From an uncultured Austwickia sp. (GTDB lineage Bacteria; Actinomycetota; Actinomycetes; Actinomycetales; Dermatophilaceae): a DNA stretch of 6,287 bases. The stretch is from contig CAKUSI010000231.1 of the NCBI GenBank assembly GCA_934678955.1, forward strand, positions 1-6,287, written 5' to 3'. The translations under genes were made by a program, and so were the position numbers. Below the pieces are notes generated by a model. It made no database searches. It had not been told where the DNA came from and saw only the letters and a list, made by a program, of their open reading frames with translations. Shown here in pieces: positions 1-6,287 of this stretch (positions within the stretch are counted from its first letter, which is position 1; each line of letters opens with the position of its first letter).

Positions 1-434
1 TAGGCGAAGAACCGCCGCTTCTCCGGGTCGTGGGCCATGTAGCCGAGCGAGTAGACGTGGATCAGCGAGCCGACGAACGTCACCAGCATCACGAAGCTCA
101 TCGAGAGCTGGTCGACCATGAGTCCGAACGGCAATACCAGAGAACCGGCCGGGATCCAGGTGAACAGCTCCAGGTGCTGGGCACGATCCGGGGTGGCCCG
201 GCCGAGCATCTCCAGGATGATCGCGATGCCCACGCCGAAGGAGGCCCAGGACAGTCCGACCGCGAGGCCGGGACCGAACGAGTCGGTGCGCCGGCCCCCG
301 ACGAGCAGGACCAGGGCGCCGAGCAGCGGCAGGGCGACGAGGAGCCAGGCCCAGGTCGCGGCGCCGGTGGCCGGCGCGACCTGGATGGGTGTGGAGGCCG
401 CGAACGCGCCGACGGCCGAGGGGATGAGTTGCAC
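1..434 (-). CDS. nuoL: NADH-quinone oxidoreductase subunit L (NuoL), N-terminal 144 residues; 3' end outside window
   Basis: NuoL is the distal antiporter-like proton-pumping subunit of complex I, of the Mrp-antiporter/ND5 family. The first 144 residues are visible, and the frame then runs off the window edge at position 1. The segment has a polar or Ala-rich leader (residues 1-27), a first helix WLLVALPLLGALVLLVG (30-46), a second helix around residues 55-77, and then the family-typical FTWIPAG (91-97), FGLMVDQLSMSFVMLV (103-118) and GSLIHVYSLGYM (122-133), ending in DPEKRRFFA. The start is the GTG at 434, ten bases after nuoK ends, with AAGGAG at 441-446 and a six-base spacer. The leader is longer than in some actinobacterial NuoL proteins, but no later start has a better ribosome binding site. 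The discontinuous helices, the catalytic lysines and the long lateral helix are outside the window. Confidence 0.96.
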   Translation of the reverse strand, partial: MQLIPSAVGAFAASTPIQVAPATGAATWAWLLVALPLLGALVLLVGGRRTDSFGPGLAVGLSWASFGVGIAIILEMLGRATPDRAQHLELFTWIPAGSLVLPFGLMVDQLSMSFVMLVTFVGSLIHVYSLGYMAHDPEKRRFFA

Positions 435-440
435 GCCTCG

Positions 441-446
441 CTCCTT
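441..446 (-). promoter_or_regulatory. nuoL ribosome binding site overlapping the nuoK stop codon
   Basis: AAGGAG on the minus strand lies six bases before the nuoL GTG and fixes that start. The nuoK TAA (447-445) forms the first bases of the site (TAAGGAG). Ribosomes ending nuoK therefore cover the nuoL initiation site, so termination and initiation are probably coupled even without the ATGA/GTGA overlap used at the other junctions. Confidence 0.85.
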
Positions 447-744
447 ACAGCTTCAGCAGGTTGGCCTCGTCGACAGAGGCCGAGCGTCGGGCACGGTAGA
501 TGGTCACGATGATCGCGAGACCGACCACGACCTCGGCGGCCGCCACGACCATGACGATCAACGCGATGACCTGGCCGTCGAGGTCTCCGTGGATCCGCGC
601 GAACGTCACGAACGCGAGGTTGACCGCGTTGAGCATGAGCTCGATCCCCATGAACACGAGGATGGAGTTGCGGCGGGTCATCACCGTGGCGGCACCGATC
701 GCGAACAGGATCGCCGCCAGGTAGACGTAGCTCATGAGGCTCAT
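445..744 (-). CDS. nuoK: NADH-quinone oxidoreductase subunit K (NuoK)
   Basis: NuoK is a small three-helix membrane subunit of complex I, homologous to the MrpC antiporter subunit, and is part of the proton path in the membrane arm. The 99-residue length is typical. Helices lie near residues 5-22, 27-48 and 58-84. The two buried glutamates of the family are present: E35 in [16 protein letters not shown] and E71 in [13 protein letters not shown]. These match E. coli Glu36 and Glu72. The start is the ATG at 744, which overlaps the nuoJ TGA. AGGAGG at 755-760 sits ten bases upstream, and the second Met (ATG at 735) would be 19 bases from it, so the first is preferred. The TAA stop is the only non-TGA stop among the genes ending here and lies inside the nuoL ribosome binding site. 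Confidence 0.96.
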   Translation of the reverse strand: MSLMSYVYLAAILFAIGAATVMTRRNSILVFMGIELMLNAVNLAFVTFARIHGDLDGQVIALIVMVVAAAEVVVGLAIIVTIYRARRSASVDEANLLKL

Positions 745-1529
745 GGGGCCGAGCCCTCCTCGATCTCCTGCTCGCGGGACTCGACAGCCTCCGCGTAGGT
801 CTTGGGGCCGGTGACCTGCTGACGCGCGGCGAGGACCCGCGAGATGGACAGGCGGCTGGGGGTGCCGTCCGGCAGCAGGGCGGGCGTGTCGACCGCATTG
901 TGCCGGGCGTACACGCCGGGGGCGGGCAGACCCGCCACGAACCGGTTGTCCCGGATGCGCTGCGTCGACAGCTCACGCTGGGTGGGTCGGTTGACGAGCC
1001 GCTGCCGGTGCGCGAGCACCATCGAGGCCATGGCCGCGACAATCAGCAGTGCGCTGGTGAGCTGGAAGACCCACAGGTAGGGGCCGAAGACCAGGTAGGC
1101 GACCCCCTGGGGGTTGCCTTCGGCGTTGGCGATGGACAGACCCGCCGGGTTGGGAGAGATGCTCACGCGGCCCAGCATCCCGACGAGGATGCCGCCGAGA
1201 CCGAGCGCGACCAGGAGCGAGACGACGCGGTGTCCCCGGATCGTGTCGACCATCGACTCGCTCGCGTCGACACCGATCATCATGATGACGAAGAGGAAGA
1301 GCATCATGACCGCGCCCGTGTAGACGAACACGTGCACGATCCCCAGGAAATCCGCGCTCTGGGCGAGGTAGACCACGCCGAGCATGACCATGACGACCGC
1401 CATGGAGATGGCCGCGTAGACCGCCTTCCTGGCGAAGAGGAGCCCCAGGCCCCCGGCGACCATCGTGATCGCCGCTACCCAGAAGAACAGCGTCTCCCCG
1501 CCCGACAGCGTGACGTCCGTGGGACTCAC
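741..1529 (-). CDS. nuoJ: NADH-quinone oxidoreductase subunit J (NuoJ), with long C-terminal tail
   Basis: NuoJ is a membrane subunit of complex I between NuoH and NuoK/NuoN, and it takes part in coupling quinone chemistry to the proton pumps. The 262-residue product has five hydrophobic helices near residues 12-32, 37-57, 61-85, 103-120 and 152-173. The third contains [16 protein letters not shown] (residues 69-84), the conserved helix whose pi-bulge rearrangement matters in complex I structures. Residues 175-262 are hydrophilic, with many Arg, Gln, Pro and Glu. This extra tail is absent from the roughly 184-residue enterobacterial protein but is common in actinobacteria, and its function is not known from the sequence. 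The GTG start at 1529 overlaps the nuoI TGA by four bases, with GGTGGA five bases upstream. The stop overlaps the nuoK ATG. Confidence 0.96.
   Translation of the reverse strand: MSPTDVTLSGGETLFFWVAAITMVAGGLGLLFARKAVYAAISMAVVMVMLGVVYLAQSADFLGIVHVFVYTGAVMMLFLFVIMMIGVDASESMVDTIRGHRVVSLLVALGLGGILVGMLGRVSISPNPAGLSIANAEGNPQGVAYLVFGPYLWVFQLTSALLIVAAMASMVLAHRQRLVNRPTQRELSTQRIRDNRFVAGLPAPGVYARHNAVDTPALLPDGTPSRLSISRVLAARQQVTGPKTYAEAVESREQEIEEGSAP
755..760 (-). promoter_or_regulatory. nuoK ribosome binding site
   Basis: AGGAGG on the minus strand sits inside the last codons of nuoJ, ten bases from the nuoK ATG at 744. It favours that Met over the in-frame Met at 735. Confidence 0.75.
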
Positions 1530-2191
1530 GACCGTCCACCACCCTTCGTGTCCTCGCCGGACCCGTCGGGGTCGGCCTCGCCGCGGGCGTCGCGCTCCGC
1601 GACGAACTCCTGCTGCTCCGGGGTCGCGCCGCTGACCTTGCCCTGGTAGTAGTCCCGCTCCTCGAGGCCGTCGACCATGGGGTGCGGCGGCTGCGCCATC
1701 CCCTCCGCGAGGGGCGCCAGCAGCTGATGCTTCTCGAAGATCAGGTCGGCCCGCGTGTGGTCGGCGAGCTCATAGAAGTTGGTCATCGTGAGCGCCCGGG
1801 TCGGGCACGCCTCGATGCACAGGCCGCAGAAGATGCAGCGCAGGTAGTTGATCTGGTAGACGCGCCCGTACCGCTCTCCCGGGGAGAAGCGGCCGGAGCC
1901 GCCCTCCTCCACCGGGGTGTCGTCGTTGTCCGCGCCCTCGACGAAGATCGCGTCCGCCGGACACGCCCACGCGCACAGCTCGCAGCCGACGCACTTCTCC
2001 AGGCCGTCCGGGTGCCGGTTCAGCTGGTGGCGGCCGTGGAACCGCGGCGCGGTCGGGCGCTTCTCCTCGGGGTACTGGGTCGTCGCATACTCGCGGAACT
2101 GCGTGCGAAACGACACTCCGAACCCTGCGACGGGGGCGAGAAGCTCCGAGAAGAACCCCTTCTTTTCGGCGTTCTGCTCCTGCTCGCTCAC
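1526..2191 (-). CDS. nuoI: NADH-quinone oxidoreductase subunit I (NuoI), 2x[4Fe-4S] ferredoxin-like subunit
   Basis: NuoI carries clusters N6a and N6b and passes electrons from NuoG to the terminal cluster N2 in NuoB, next to the quinone site. The product is 221 residues. It has two CxxCxxCxxxCP motifs: C67, C70, C73 and C77 ([12 protein letters not shown]) and C119, C122, C125 and C129 ([12 protein letters not shown]). The second is followed by [14 protein letters not shown], typical of actinobacterial NuoI. The N-terminal 50 residues should form the amphipathic region lying on the membrane. The linker between the motifs holds a Gly/Glu/Asp-rich stretch (about residues 86-100), and the last 45 or so residues are acidic and probably disordered. 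The start is the GTG at 2191. It overlaps the nuoH TGA and has AGGAGG seven bases upstream. The frame stays open to 2422, but that upstream part lies within nuoH and has no NuoI character. The TGA overlaps the nuoJ GTG. Confidence 0.97.
   Translation of the reverse strand: MSEQEQNAEKKGFFSELLAPVAGFGVSFRTQFREYATTQYPEEKRPTAPRFHGRHQLNRHPDGLEKCVGCELCAWACPADAIFVEGADNDDTPVEEGGSGRFSPGERYGRVYQINYLRCIFCGLCIEACPTRALTMTNFYELADHTRADLIFEKHQLLAPLAEGMAQPPHPMVDGLEERDYYQGKVSGATPEQQEFVAERDARGEADPDGSGEDTKGGGRS
1537..1550 (-). repeat. 14-base direct repeat, copy at the nuoI 3' end (nuoJ translation start region)
   Basis: CACGAAGGGTGGTG on the minus strand encodes most of the Thr-Lys-Gly-Gly near the NuoI C-terminus. 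It also provides the purine-rich sequence before the nuoJ GTG. An identical copy is at the end of nuoG (3536-3549). Both copies are in the same reading frame relative to the gene they end. Confidence 0.7.
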
Positions 2192-3531
2192 TGGTCGACC
2201 TCCTCGTCCCTGCGTGCGGTGCGTTGGTAGGACCCGACCGGCTCCCGGAGGCGCTGACCTGGCAGCGGCGGCACCGGATGGCCGCCCGCGAACGGGTCGA
2301 CCTCGGCCGGCACGAACGTCGCCTGATCCTTGGCGTCCAGGGAGCGGTCCCAGATCGTCATCCCGATCCAGACCGTGGCGATGATCGCCAACACGACCAG
2401 CGTCGGCGCGACCGGCAACCACCCGAAGAGGCGCGCCTCACCGAGGAAGCCGGCGGAGGCGCCGCGGATGAACGCGGCCGCGATCGCCCAGAAAAGCGTC
2501 ACCGGGATCAGGAACTTCCAGCCGAAGTTCATGAACTGGTCGTAGCGCGTCCGCGGGAGCGTGCCCCGCAGCCACACGAAGAACCACATGAAGACCCAGA
2601 GCTTGGCGGTGAACCAGAGCAGTCCCCACCAGCCCGCGCTGAACTGGCCGTCGGCGATGTAGTGCAGACCGAAGGGCGCCTGGTAGCCGCCGAGGAACAG
2701 TGTGGTGGCGAGGGCCGCGACGGTGAACATGTTGACGTACTCGCCGAGGAAGAACATGCCGAAGCGCATGCCCGAGTACTCGGTGTGGAACCCGGCGACC
2801 AGCTCGCCCTCGCCCTCGGCCAGGTCGAACGGGAGCCGGTTGGTCTCGCCCACCATGGTGATGACGTAGACCACGAAGCTGACGATCAGCGGGAACATGA
2901 ACCAGACCCGATCCTGGGCGGCCACGATCTCCCAACTGGTCATCGACTGGGCGTAGAGGAACACCGCGACCAGCGACAGACCCATCGCGATCTCATAGCT
3001 GATGACCTGCGCCGTCGAGCGCAGCGCGCCCAGCAGCGGATAGGTCGAGCCGCTCGCCCAGGCGCCGAGGAGGACACCGTACGCGCCCACGCCGGCCGCC
3101 GCCAGCACCAGCAGCGCGGACACCGGGGTGTCGGTGAGCTGCAGCGGGGTGTGGTAGCCGAAGACGTACACCATCCCGCCGAGCGGGATGATCCCGAAGG
3201 AGATGAACGCGATCGACCCGGAGATGATCGGGCCGACCAGGTACATGAGCTTGTCGGCCTGCCGCGGGATCGTCATCTCCTTCCAGATCAGCTTGAAGGC
3301 GTCGGCGATCTCCTGGAGGATTCCCCACGGCCCGAACCGGTTCGGGCCAGGACGCTGCTGCATGAACCCGATGACCCGGCGCTCGAACCAGATGACGATG
3401 ACCACCTGGATCATCAGGTACGCGAAGATCAGCACCGCCTTGATCAGCGACAGCCACCACGGCGTCTGGCTGAAGTCGGGCGGCTCGATGGCCGCCGGCA
3501 ACGCGGTCGGCAACATGGCGAGCGCGCTCAT
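2188..3531 (-). CDS. nuoH: NADH-quinone oxidoreductase subunit H (NuoH), quinone-site membrane subunit
   Basis: NuoH is the membrane subunit that docks the peripheral arm and, with NuoB and NuoD, forms the quinone chamber. It links quinone reduction to proton pumping. The 447-residue product has about eight or nine hydrophobic segments, the clearest near residues 25-49, 96-119, 136-158, 210-230, 338-356 and 372-394. Family motifs are present: [19 protein letters not shown] (residues 50-68), [18 protein letters not shown] (168-185), the acidic loop starting [20 protein letters not shown] (228-247), and [16 protein letters not shown] (325-340). Residues from about 398 on are a hydrophilic tail rich in Pro and charged residues, which makes the protein longer than the roughly 325-residue enterobacterial form but is usual in actinobacteria. 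The ATG at 3531 overlaps the nuoG TGA, with GGGTGG six bases upstream. M6 (ATG at 3516) is a less likely start. The TGA overlaps the nuoI GTG. Confidence 0.97.
   Translation of the reverse strand: MSALAMLPTALPAAIEPPDFSQTPWWLSLIKAVLIFAYLMIQVVIVIWFERRVIGFMQQRPGPNRFGPWGILQEIADAFKLIWKEMTIPRQADKLMYLVGPIISGSIAFISFGIIPLGGMVYVFGYHTPLQLTDTPVSALLVLAAAGVGAYGVLLGAWASGSTYPLLGALRSTAQVISYEIAMGLSLVAVFLYAQSMTSWEIVAAQDRVWFMFPLIVSFVVYVITMVGETNRLPFDLAEGEGELVAGFHTEYSGMRFGMFFLGEYVNMFTVAALATTLFLGGYQAPFGLHYIADGQFSAGWWGLLWFTAKLWVFMWFFVWLRGTLPRTRYDQFMNFGWKFLIPVTLFWAIAAAFIRGASAGFLGEARLFGWLPVAPTLVVLAIIATVWIGMTIWDRSLDAKDQATFVPAEVDPFAGGHPVPPLPGQRLREPVGSYQRTARRDEEVDQ
2199..2204 (-). promoter_or_regulatory. nuoI ribosome binding site
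   Basis: AGGAGG on the minus strand lies within the last codons of nuoH, seven bases before the GTG at 2191. It decides the nuoI start against the longer open frame that extends upstream to 2422. Confidence 0.85.
3329..3348. repeat. Perfect 20-base palindrome inside nuoH
   Basis: GGCCCGAACCGGTTCGGGCC reads identically on both strands with no spacer. It encodes the conserved GPNRFGP segment of NuoH (residues 62-68). The symmetry probably follows from the near-palindromic order of codons for Gly-Pro-Asn/Arg-Phe-Gly-Pro combined with GC-biased codon choice. No regulatory role is shown. Confidence 0.75.
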
Positions 3532-5999
3532 GCGGCACCACCCTTCGTGACGGTGACGACGTCCCCGGCATCCGCCGCCAGCACGGCGCGGACGCGGGAG
3601 GTCCCGGAGTTGGTCGGCAGCCACACGACGTGGTCCGCCATCGGGGTGATCTGCAGGGGCACCGTGATCGCGCCGGCCGACGTGGACACGGTGACGTTCT
3701 CGCCGTCCCGCACGCCGATGCCGGCGGCGGTCGCCGCCGACAGCCGGGCCAGCACGGGGTGCGTGGTCCCCGCGAGGTATGGCTCCCCGTCCTGGCTGCG
3801 CCCGTTGTCCAGCAACTGGTGCCACGTGGCGAGGACGGCCTGGCCGGCGCCGAGCCGCGGCACCGCGCGGGAGTCCCCGGTGGGCGGGGTGACCTTGCGC
3901 CCGGTCCACGGGGCGAGCTCGGCGAGCTCCTCGTGGATCTGCTCGCTCGTGCGGGTGCCCAGGTATTCGCCCGATTGCGCCGAGAGCAGGTCCAGCACGC
4001 GGTAGTCGCACATCGCCGGGCTGTCCAGCGCCTCCTGGAAGATCACCCGGCGGCCCTCCCAGTTGAGGAAGGACCCGACGGTCTCGGCGACCGGGGCCAC
4101 CGGCAGGACCACGTCCGCCGCGGCGGTCACCTCCGACTCGCGCACCTCCAGCGAGACGACGAACGCCCGCTCCAGCGCCTCGCGTACCCGCCGCTGGTCC
4201 GGCAGGTCGCCGACCTCGACGCCCCCGACGAGCAGGGCGCCGATCTCACCCGAGGCCGCAGCCTCGACGATCGCCCGGCCGTCCCGGCCGGGCGCGCTCG
4301 GCAGGTCCTCCACGCCCCACAGGTCCGCGATCTCGCGCCGGGCCGCCTCGTCGCGGACGGGCCGCGCACCGGGCAGCAGCTCGGGCAGGCACCCGGCCTC
4401 GAGCGCACCGCGCTCCCCCGCCCGGCGGGGGATCCAGGCGAGGGCCGCGCCCGAGGTGCGGGCCAGCATCGCCACGGCGGACAGGGCGCCGGGCACGCTC
4501 GCCAGGCGCTCGCCGACGAGGATGACCGCACCGGGGCCGAGGGCCTCGGCCGGCCCCTCCAGCTCCGCGCGGCGCTCCCGCACCGCGTGCAGCACCTCGG
4601 TCTCGGTGCCGGGCGCGGCCTGGATCAGGACGCCGCCCATCTTGGTCAGGCCGCGGCTGGCGAACGGGGCGATCGAGTAGACCACGGTCGCCCGCTTGCG
4701 CCACGCCTTGCGCAGCCGCAGGAAGACCATCGGCGACTCCTCCTCCGGCTCGAGGCCGACGAGAAGCACCGCCTTCGCCTGCTCCAGCGCCTCATACGTG
4801 ACGCCGTCCTCCGGGGTGCTCCCGGCCACGTGGGCGCCGAGGAACTGCGCCTCCTCCGCCGAGTGGGGCCGGGCGCGGAAGTCGATGTCGTTCGTCCCCA
4901 GCACGGTCCGCGCGAACTTGCTGTAGGCGTACGCGTCCTCCGCGGCGATCCGGCCGCCGGTGAGCACGCCGACGCCGCTCGCTGCCGCCAGGCCGTCCGC
5001 CGCCACCGCGAGGGCCTCGGGCCAGCTCGCCGGGCGGAGCCGACCGTCCTCGCGGATCAGCGGGGTGGTCAGCCGGTCCGGGCGCGTGGCGTACATGAAC
5101 GCCCACCGGCCCTTGTCGCAGTTCCACTCCTCGTTGACCGCCGGGTTGTCGATCGCCATGCGGCGCAGCACGGTGCCGCGCCGGTGGTCGACCCGCAGGG
5201 CGCACCCGCTCGCGCAGTGCTCGCAGGCGCTGGGGGTGGACACCAGGTCGAACGGGCGGGCCCGGAAGCGGTATGCCGCGCCGGTCAGCGCGCCGACCGG
5301 GCAGATCTGCACGGTGTTGCCGGAGAAGTAGCTCTCGAACGGCTCCTTCTGGTAGATGCCGATCTGCTGCATCGCGCCGCGCTCGACCAGCGCGATGAAC
5401 GGGTCGCCCGCGATCTGGTCGGAGAACCGGGTGCAGCGCTGGCACAGCACGCACCGCTCCCGGTCGAGCAGCACCTGGCTGGACACGTTCACCGGCTTGG
5501 CGAAGGTCCGCTTGACGTCGTCGAACCGGCTGTACGCGTCGCCGTGGCTCAGCGACTGGTTCTGCAGCGGGCACTCGCCGCCCTTGTCGCACACGGGGCA
5601 GTCGAGCGGGTGGTTGATCAGCAGGAACTCCAGCATCCCCCTCTGGGCCTTGTCGGCCACCTCCGAGGTGTGCTGGGTGTTCACCGACATGCCCTCGGTG
5701 ACGACCAGCGTGCAGGCGGGCTGCGGCTTGGGCATCGGGCGGAGCGTCCCGTCCGGGCCCACCGTCGCGACGTCGACCAGGCACTGCCGGCAGGCGCCGA
5801 CGGGGTCGAGCAGCGGGTGGTCGCAGAACCGCGGGATCTCCACGCCGATCTCCTCGGCCGCGCGGATCACCAGCGACCCCTTCGGCACGCTGAGCGGCAG
5901 GCCGTCAATCGTGAGCGTGACCATCTCGACCGGCGGCTGCGCGGAGCCCGCGTCTCCGGCGCCCGCGGCGCCGGTCGCGGAGGGGGTGGGGACGGTCAT
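3528..5999 (-). CDS. nuoG: NADH-quinone oxidoreductase subunit G (NuoG), with extra N7 Fe-S site
   Basis: NuoG is the large Fe-S subunit of the complex I peripheral arm and relays electrons from NuoF/NuoE towards NuoI. The product is 823 residues, normal for the family. Residues 1-25 are an Ala/Gly-rich tail. A ferredoxin-like domain follows with N1b 2Fe-2S ligands C59, C70, C73 and C96. Next are the N5 ligands H130, C134, C137 and C143 ([14 protein letters not shown]) and the N4 ligands C183, C186, C189 and C233 (RCVLCQRC and QICPVGA). An additional set, C259, C262, C266 and C294, fits the N7 motif CxxCxxxCx27C. From about residue 303 there is a molybdopterin-oxidoreductase fold, which carries no cofactor in complex I, and residues 717-823 form its C-terminal beta domain. 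The ATG at 5999 overlaps the nuoF stop and has AAGGAG upstream. M26 (ATG at 5924) is a possible later start, but it has only a weak ribosome binding site. The TGA overlaps the nuoH ATG. Confidence 0.97.
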   Translation of the reverse strand: MTVPTPSATGAAGAGDAGSAQPPVEMVTLTIDGLPLSVPKGSLVIRAAEEIGVEIPRFCDHPLLDPVGACRQCLVDVATVGPDGTLRPMPKPQPACTLVVTEGMSVNTQHTSEVADKAQRGMLEFLLINHPLDCPVCDKGGECPLQNQSLSHGDAYSRFDDVKRTFAKPVNVSSQVLLDRERCVLCQRCTRFSDQIAGDPFIALVERGAMQQIGIYQKEPFESYFSGNTVQICPVGALTGAAYRFRARPFDLVSTPSACEHCASGCALRVDHRRGTVLRRMAIDNPAVNEEWNCDKGRWAFMYATRPDRLTTPLIREDGRLRPASWPEALAVAADGLAAASGVGVLTGGRIAAEDAYAYSKFARTVLGTNDIDFRARPHSAEEAQFLGAHVAGSTPEDGVTYEALEQAKAVLLVGLEPEEESPMVFLRLRKAWRKRATVVYSIAPFASRGLTKMGGVLIQAAPGTETEVLHAVRERRAELEGPAEALGPGAVILVGERLASVPGALSAVAMLARTSGAALAWIPRRAGERGALEAGCLPELLPGARPVRDEAARREIADLWGVEDLPSAPGRDGRAIVEAAASGEIGALLVGGVEVGDLPDQRRVREALERAFVVSLEVRESEVTAAADVVLPVAPVAETVGSFLNWEGRRVIFQEALDSPAMCDYRVLDLLSAQSGEYLGTRTSEQIHEELAELAPWTGRKVTPPTGDSRAVPRLGAGQAVLATWHQLLDNGRSQDGEPYLAGTTHPVLARLSAATAAGIGVRDGENVTVSTSAGAITVPLQITPMADHVVWLPTNSGTSRVRAVLAADAGDVVTVTKGGAA
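3536..3549 (-). repeat. 14-base direct repeat, copy at the nuoG 3' end (nuoH translation start region)
   Basis: This is the same 14 bases as at 1537-1550. Here they encode Thr-Lys-Gly-Gly just before the final Ala-Ala of NuoG. The internal GGGTGG is six bases before the nuoH ATG and is its likely ribosome binding site, and AAGG is ten bases before it. Confidence 0.7.
4272..4294 (-). repeat. GC-only 10-bp hairpin inside nuoG
   Basis: A perfect 10-base inverted repeat (4272-4281 with 4285-4294) flanks a three-base loop. In the mRNA the stem is all G and C. It encodes the Ala-Pro-Gly-Arg-Asp-Gly-Arg-Ala region in the molybdopterin-like domain. There is no T-tract after it and translation continues through it, so it is not an intrinsic terminator. 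Confidence 0.6.
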
Positions 6000-6287
6000 C
6001 GGGACACGCTCTCCTTCGCGAACAAGGTGGAGGCCTCCGGGGGGAACAGCTCGTGCGCCGGGGTGTGGTAGCCCATCTCGAACTCCTCGCGGAAGTACTT
6101 GATCCCGGACTGCACCGGCATCGCCGCCGCGTCGCCGAGCGGGCAGAACGAGCGGCCCAGGATGTTGCTCGCCACGTCGAGGAGCTTGTCGACGTCGCCC
6201 TCCAGACCCTCGCCGTCGACCAGGCGCTGCAGCACCTGGCGCATCCACCAGTTGCCCTCGCGGCACGGCGTGCACTTGCCGCAGGAC
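5996..6287 (-). CDS. nuoF: NADH-quinone oxidoreductase subunit F (NuoF), C-terminal 96 residues; 5' end outside window
   Basis: NuoF is the NADH- and FMN-binding subunit of the peripheral arm of complex I. It oxidises NADH and passes electrons to the Fe-S chain through cluster N3. Only the C-terminal domain is in the window. The reading frame enters at 6286 and ends at a TGA at 5998-5996. The visible part opens with [11 protein letters not shown], the family's N3 4Fe-4S motif (CxxCxxC, visible residues 2, 5 and 8). The fourth ligand is the Cys of SFCPLGDAA at visible residue 48. A run of charged residues follows, then the tail containing [14 protein letters not shown]. The stop codon overlaps the nuoG start (ATGA), so the two genes are transcribed together and probably translationally coupled. 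The nucleotide- and flavin-binding part cannot be assessed here. Identity is very secure because of the N3 motif and the position before nuoG. Confidence 0.97.
   Translation of the reverse strand, partial: SCGKCTPCREGNWWMRQVLQRLVDGEGLEGDVDKLLDVASNILGRSFCPLGDAAAMPVQSGIKYFREEFEMGYHTPAHELFPPEASTLFAKESVSR
6011..6016 (-). promoter_or_regulatory. nuoG ribosome binding site
   Basis: AAGGAG on the minus strand lies in the nuoF C-terminal coding region, 11 bases before the nuoG ATG at 5999. The spacing is slightly long, but this is the best site near the start and agrees with the ATGA overlap with nuoF. Confidence 0.7.

Noticed and set aside
98..1042. A 314-codon minus-strand frame crossing nuoJ, nuoK and nuoL
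   Set aside because: It runs out of frame through three genes that are each clearly recognised in other frames. The product is Arg/Pro/Ser-rich and resembles nothing known.
2192..2422. A longer NuoI starting upstream at 2422
   Set aside because: The extra 77 codons lie inside nuoH in another frame and are Arg/Gly-rich. The GTG at 2191 has a good ribosome binding site and the same 4-base overlap as the neighbouring junctions.
2224..4005. A 593-codon open frame on the plus strand opposite nuoH and the end of nuoG
   Set aside because: It is an antisense shadow of nuoH, with low-complexity charged composition, no domain and no fitting ribosome binding site.
3528..5999. The possibility that this is a formate dehydrogenase or other molybdoenzyme, because of the molybdopterin-like domain
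   Set aside because: The N1b, N5, N4 and N7 ligand sets and the neighbours nuoF and nuoH are diagnostic of complex I NuoG, whose molybdopterin fold is cofactor-free.
3630..6071. An 813-codon open frame on the plus strand opposite nuoG
   Set aside because: It lies antisense to an intact nuoG with all Fe-S ligands. Its translation is dominated by Arg, Gly, Ala, Asp and His with no recognisable motif, as expected from GC-rich third positions.
6000..6275. A 915-codon version of NuoG starting at 6275
   Set aside because: The upstream 92 codons overlap the conserved NuoF C-terminus in another frame. The ATG at 5999 overlaps the nuoF stop and gives a normal family length.
1..6287. A novel system, mobile element, CRISPR array, tRNA or rRNA, internal promoter or terminator
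   Set aside because: All but ten bases (435-444) are covered by seven co-directional complex I genes in standard order. I found no CRISPR-like repeat array, no tRNA-like fold, no transposase and no T-tract terminator.

Overview
The window is an internal slice of a nuo operon, which encodes the proton-pumping NADH:quinone oxidoreductase (respiratory complex I, NDH-1). Every gene lies on the minus strand. Read in the direction of transcription (from high to low coordinates) the order is nuoF (3' end only), nuoG, nuoH, nuoI, nuoJ, nuoK, nuoL (5' end only). This is the standard bacterial nuo order, and no foreign gene is inserted.

The organism is most likely a high-GC actinomycete. The third codon positions are strongly GC-rich, GTG starts are common (nuoI, nuoJ, nuoL), and Shine-Dalgarno sites are clear. 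The proteins have actinobacterial traits: an Ala/Gly-rich N-terminal tail on NuoG, and long hydrophilic C-terminal tails on NuoH and NuoJ. A genus cannot be named from this sequence alone.

Layout: 5996-6287 is the NuoF C-terminus, with its N3 4Fe-4S ligands. 3528-5999 is nuoG, with ligands for N1b, N5, N4 and the optional N7 cluster followed by a degenerate molybdopterin-oxidoreductase fold. 2188-3531 is nuoH, the quinone-site membrane subunit. 1526-2191 is nuoI, carrying two 4Fe-4S clusters (N6a/N6b). 741-1529 is nuoJ, 445-744 is nuoK, and 1-434 is the start of nuoL, an antiporter-like proton pump subunit. Five of the six gene junctions are 4-base ATGA or GTGA overlaps. The sixth (nuoK/nuoL) has a 10-base gap in which the nuoK stop codon lies inside the nuoL ribosome binding site. 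No intergenic stretch could hold a promoter, terminator or RNA gene.

Together the gene products carry electrons from NADH (NuoF) through the Fe-S chain of NuoG and NuoI to quinone at the NuoI/NuoH interface. Proton movement is coupled through NuoH, NuoJ, NuoK and NuoL. All key ligands and charged residues that can be seen are intact, so the operon appears functional. I see no novel system here. The points worth a second look are small: the N7 cluster, the uniform stop/start coupling, a 14-base repeat that serves as both C-terminus and ribosome binding site, and two GC-rich inverted repeats inside coding sequence.
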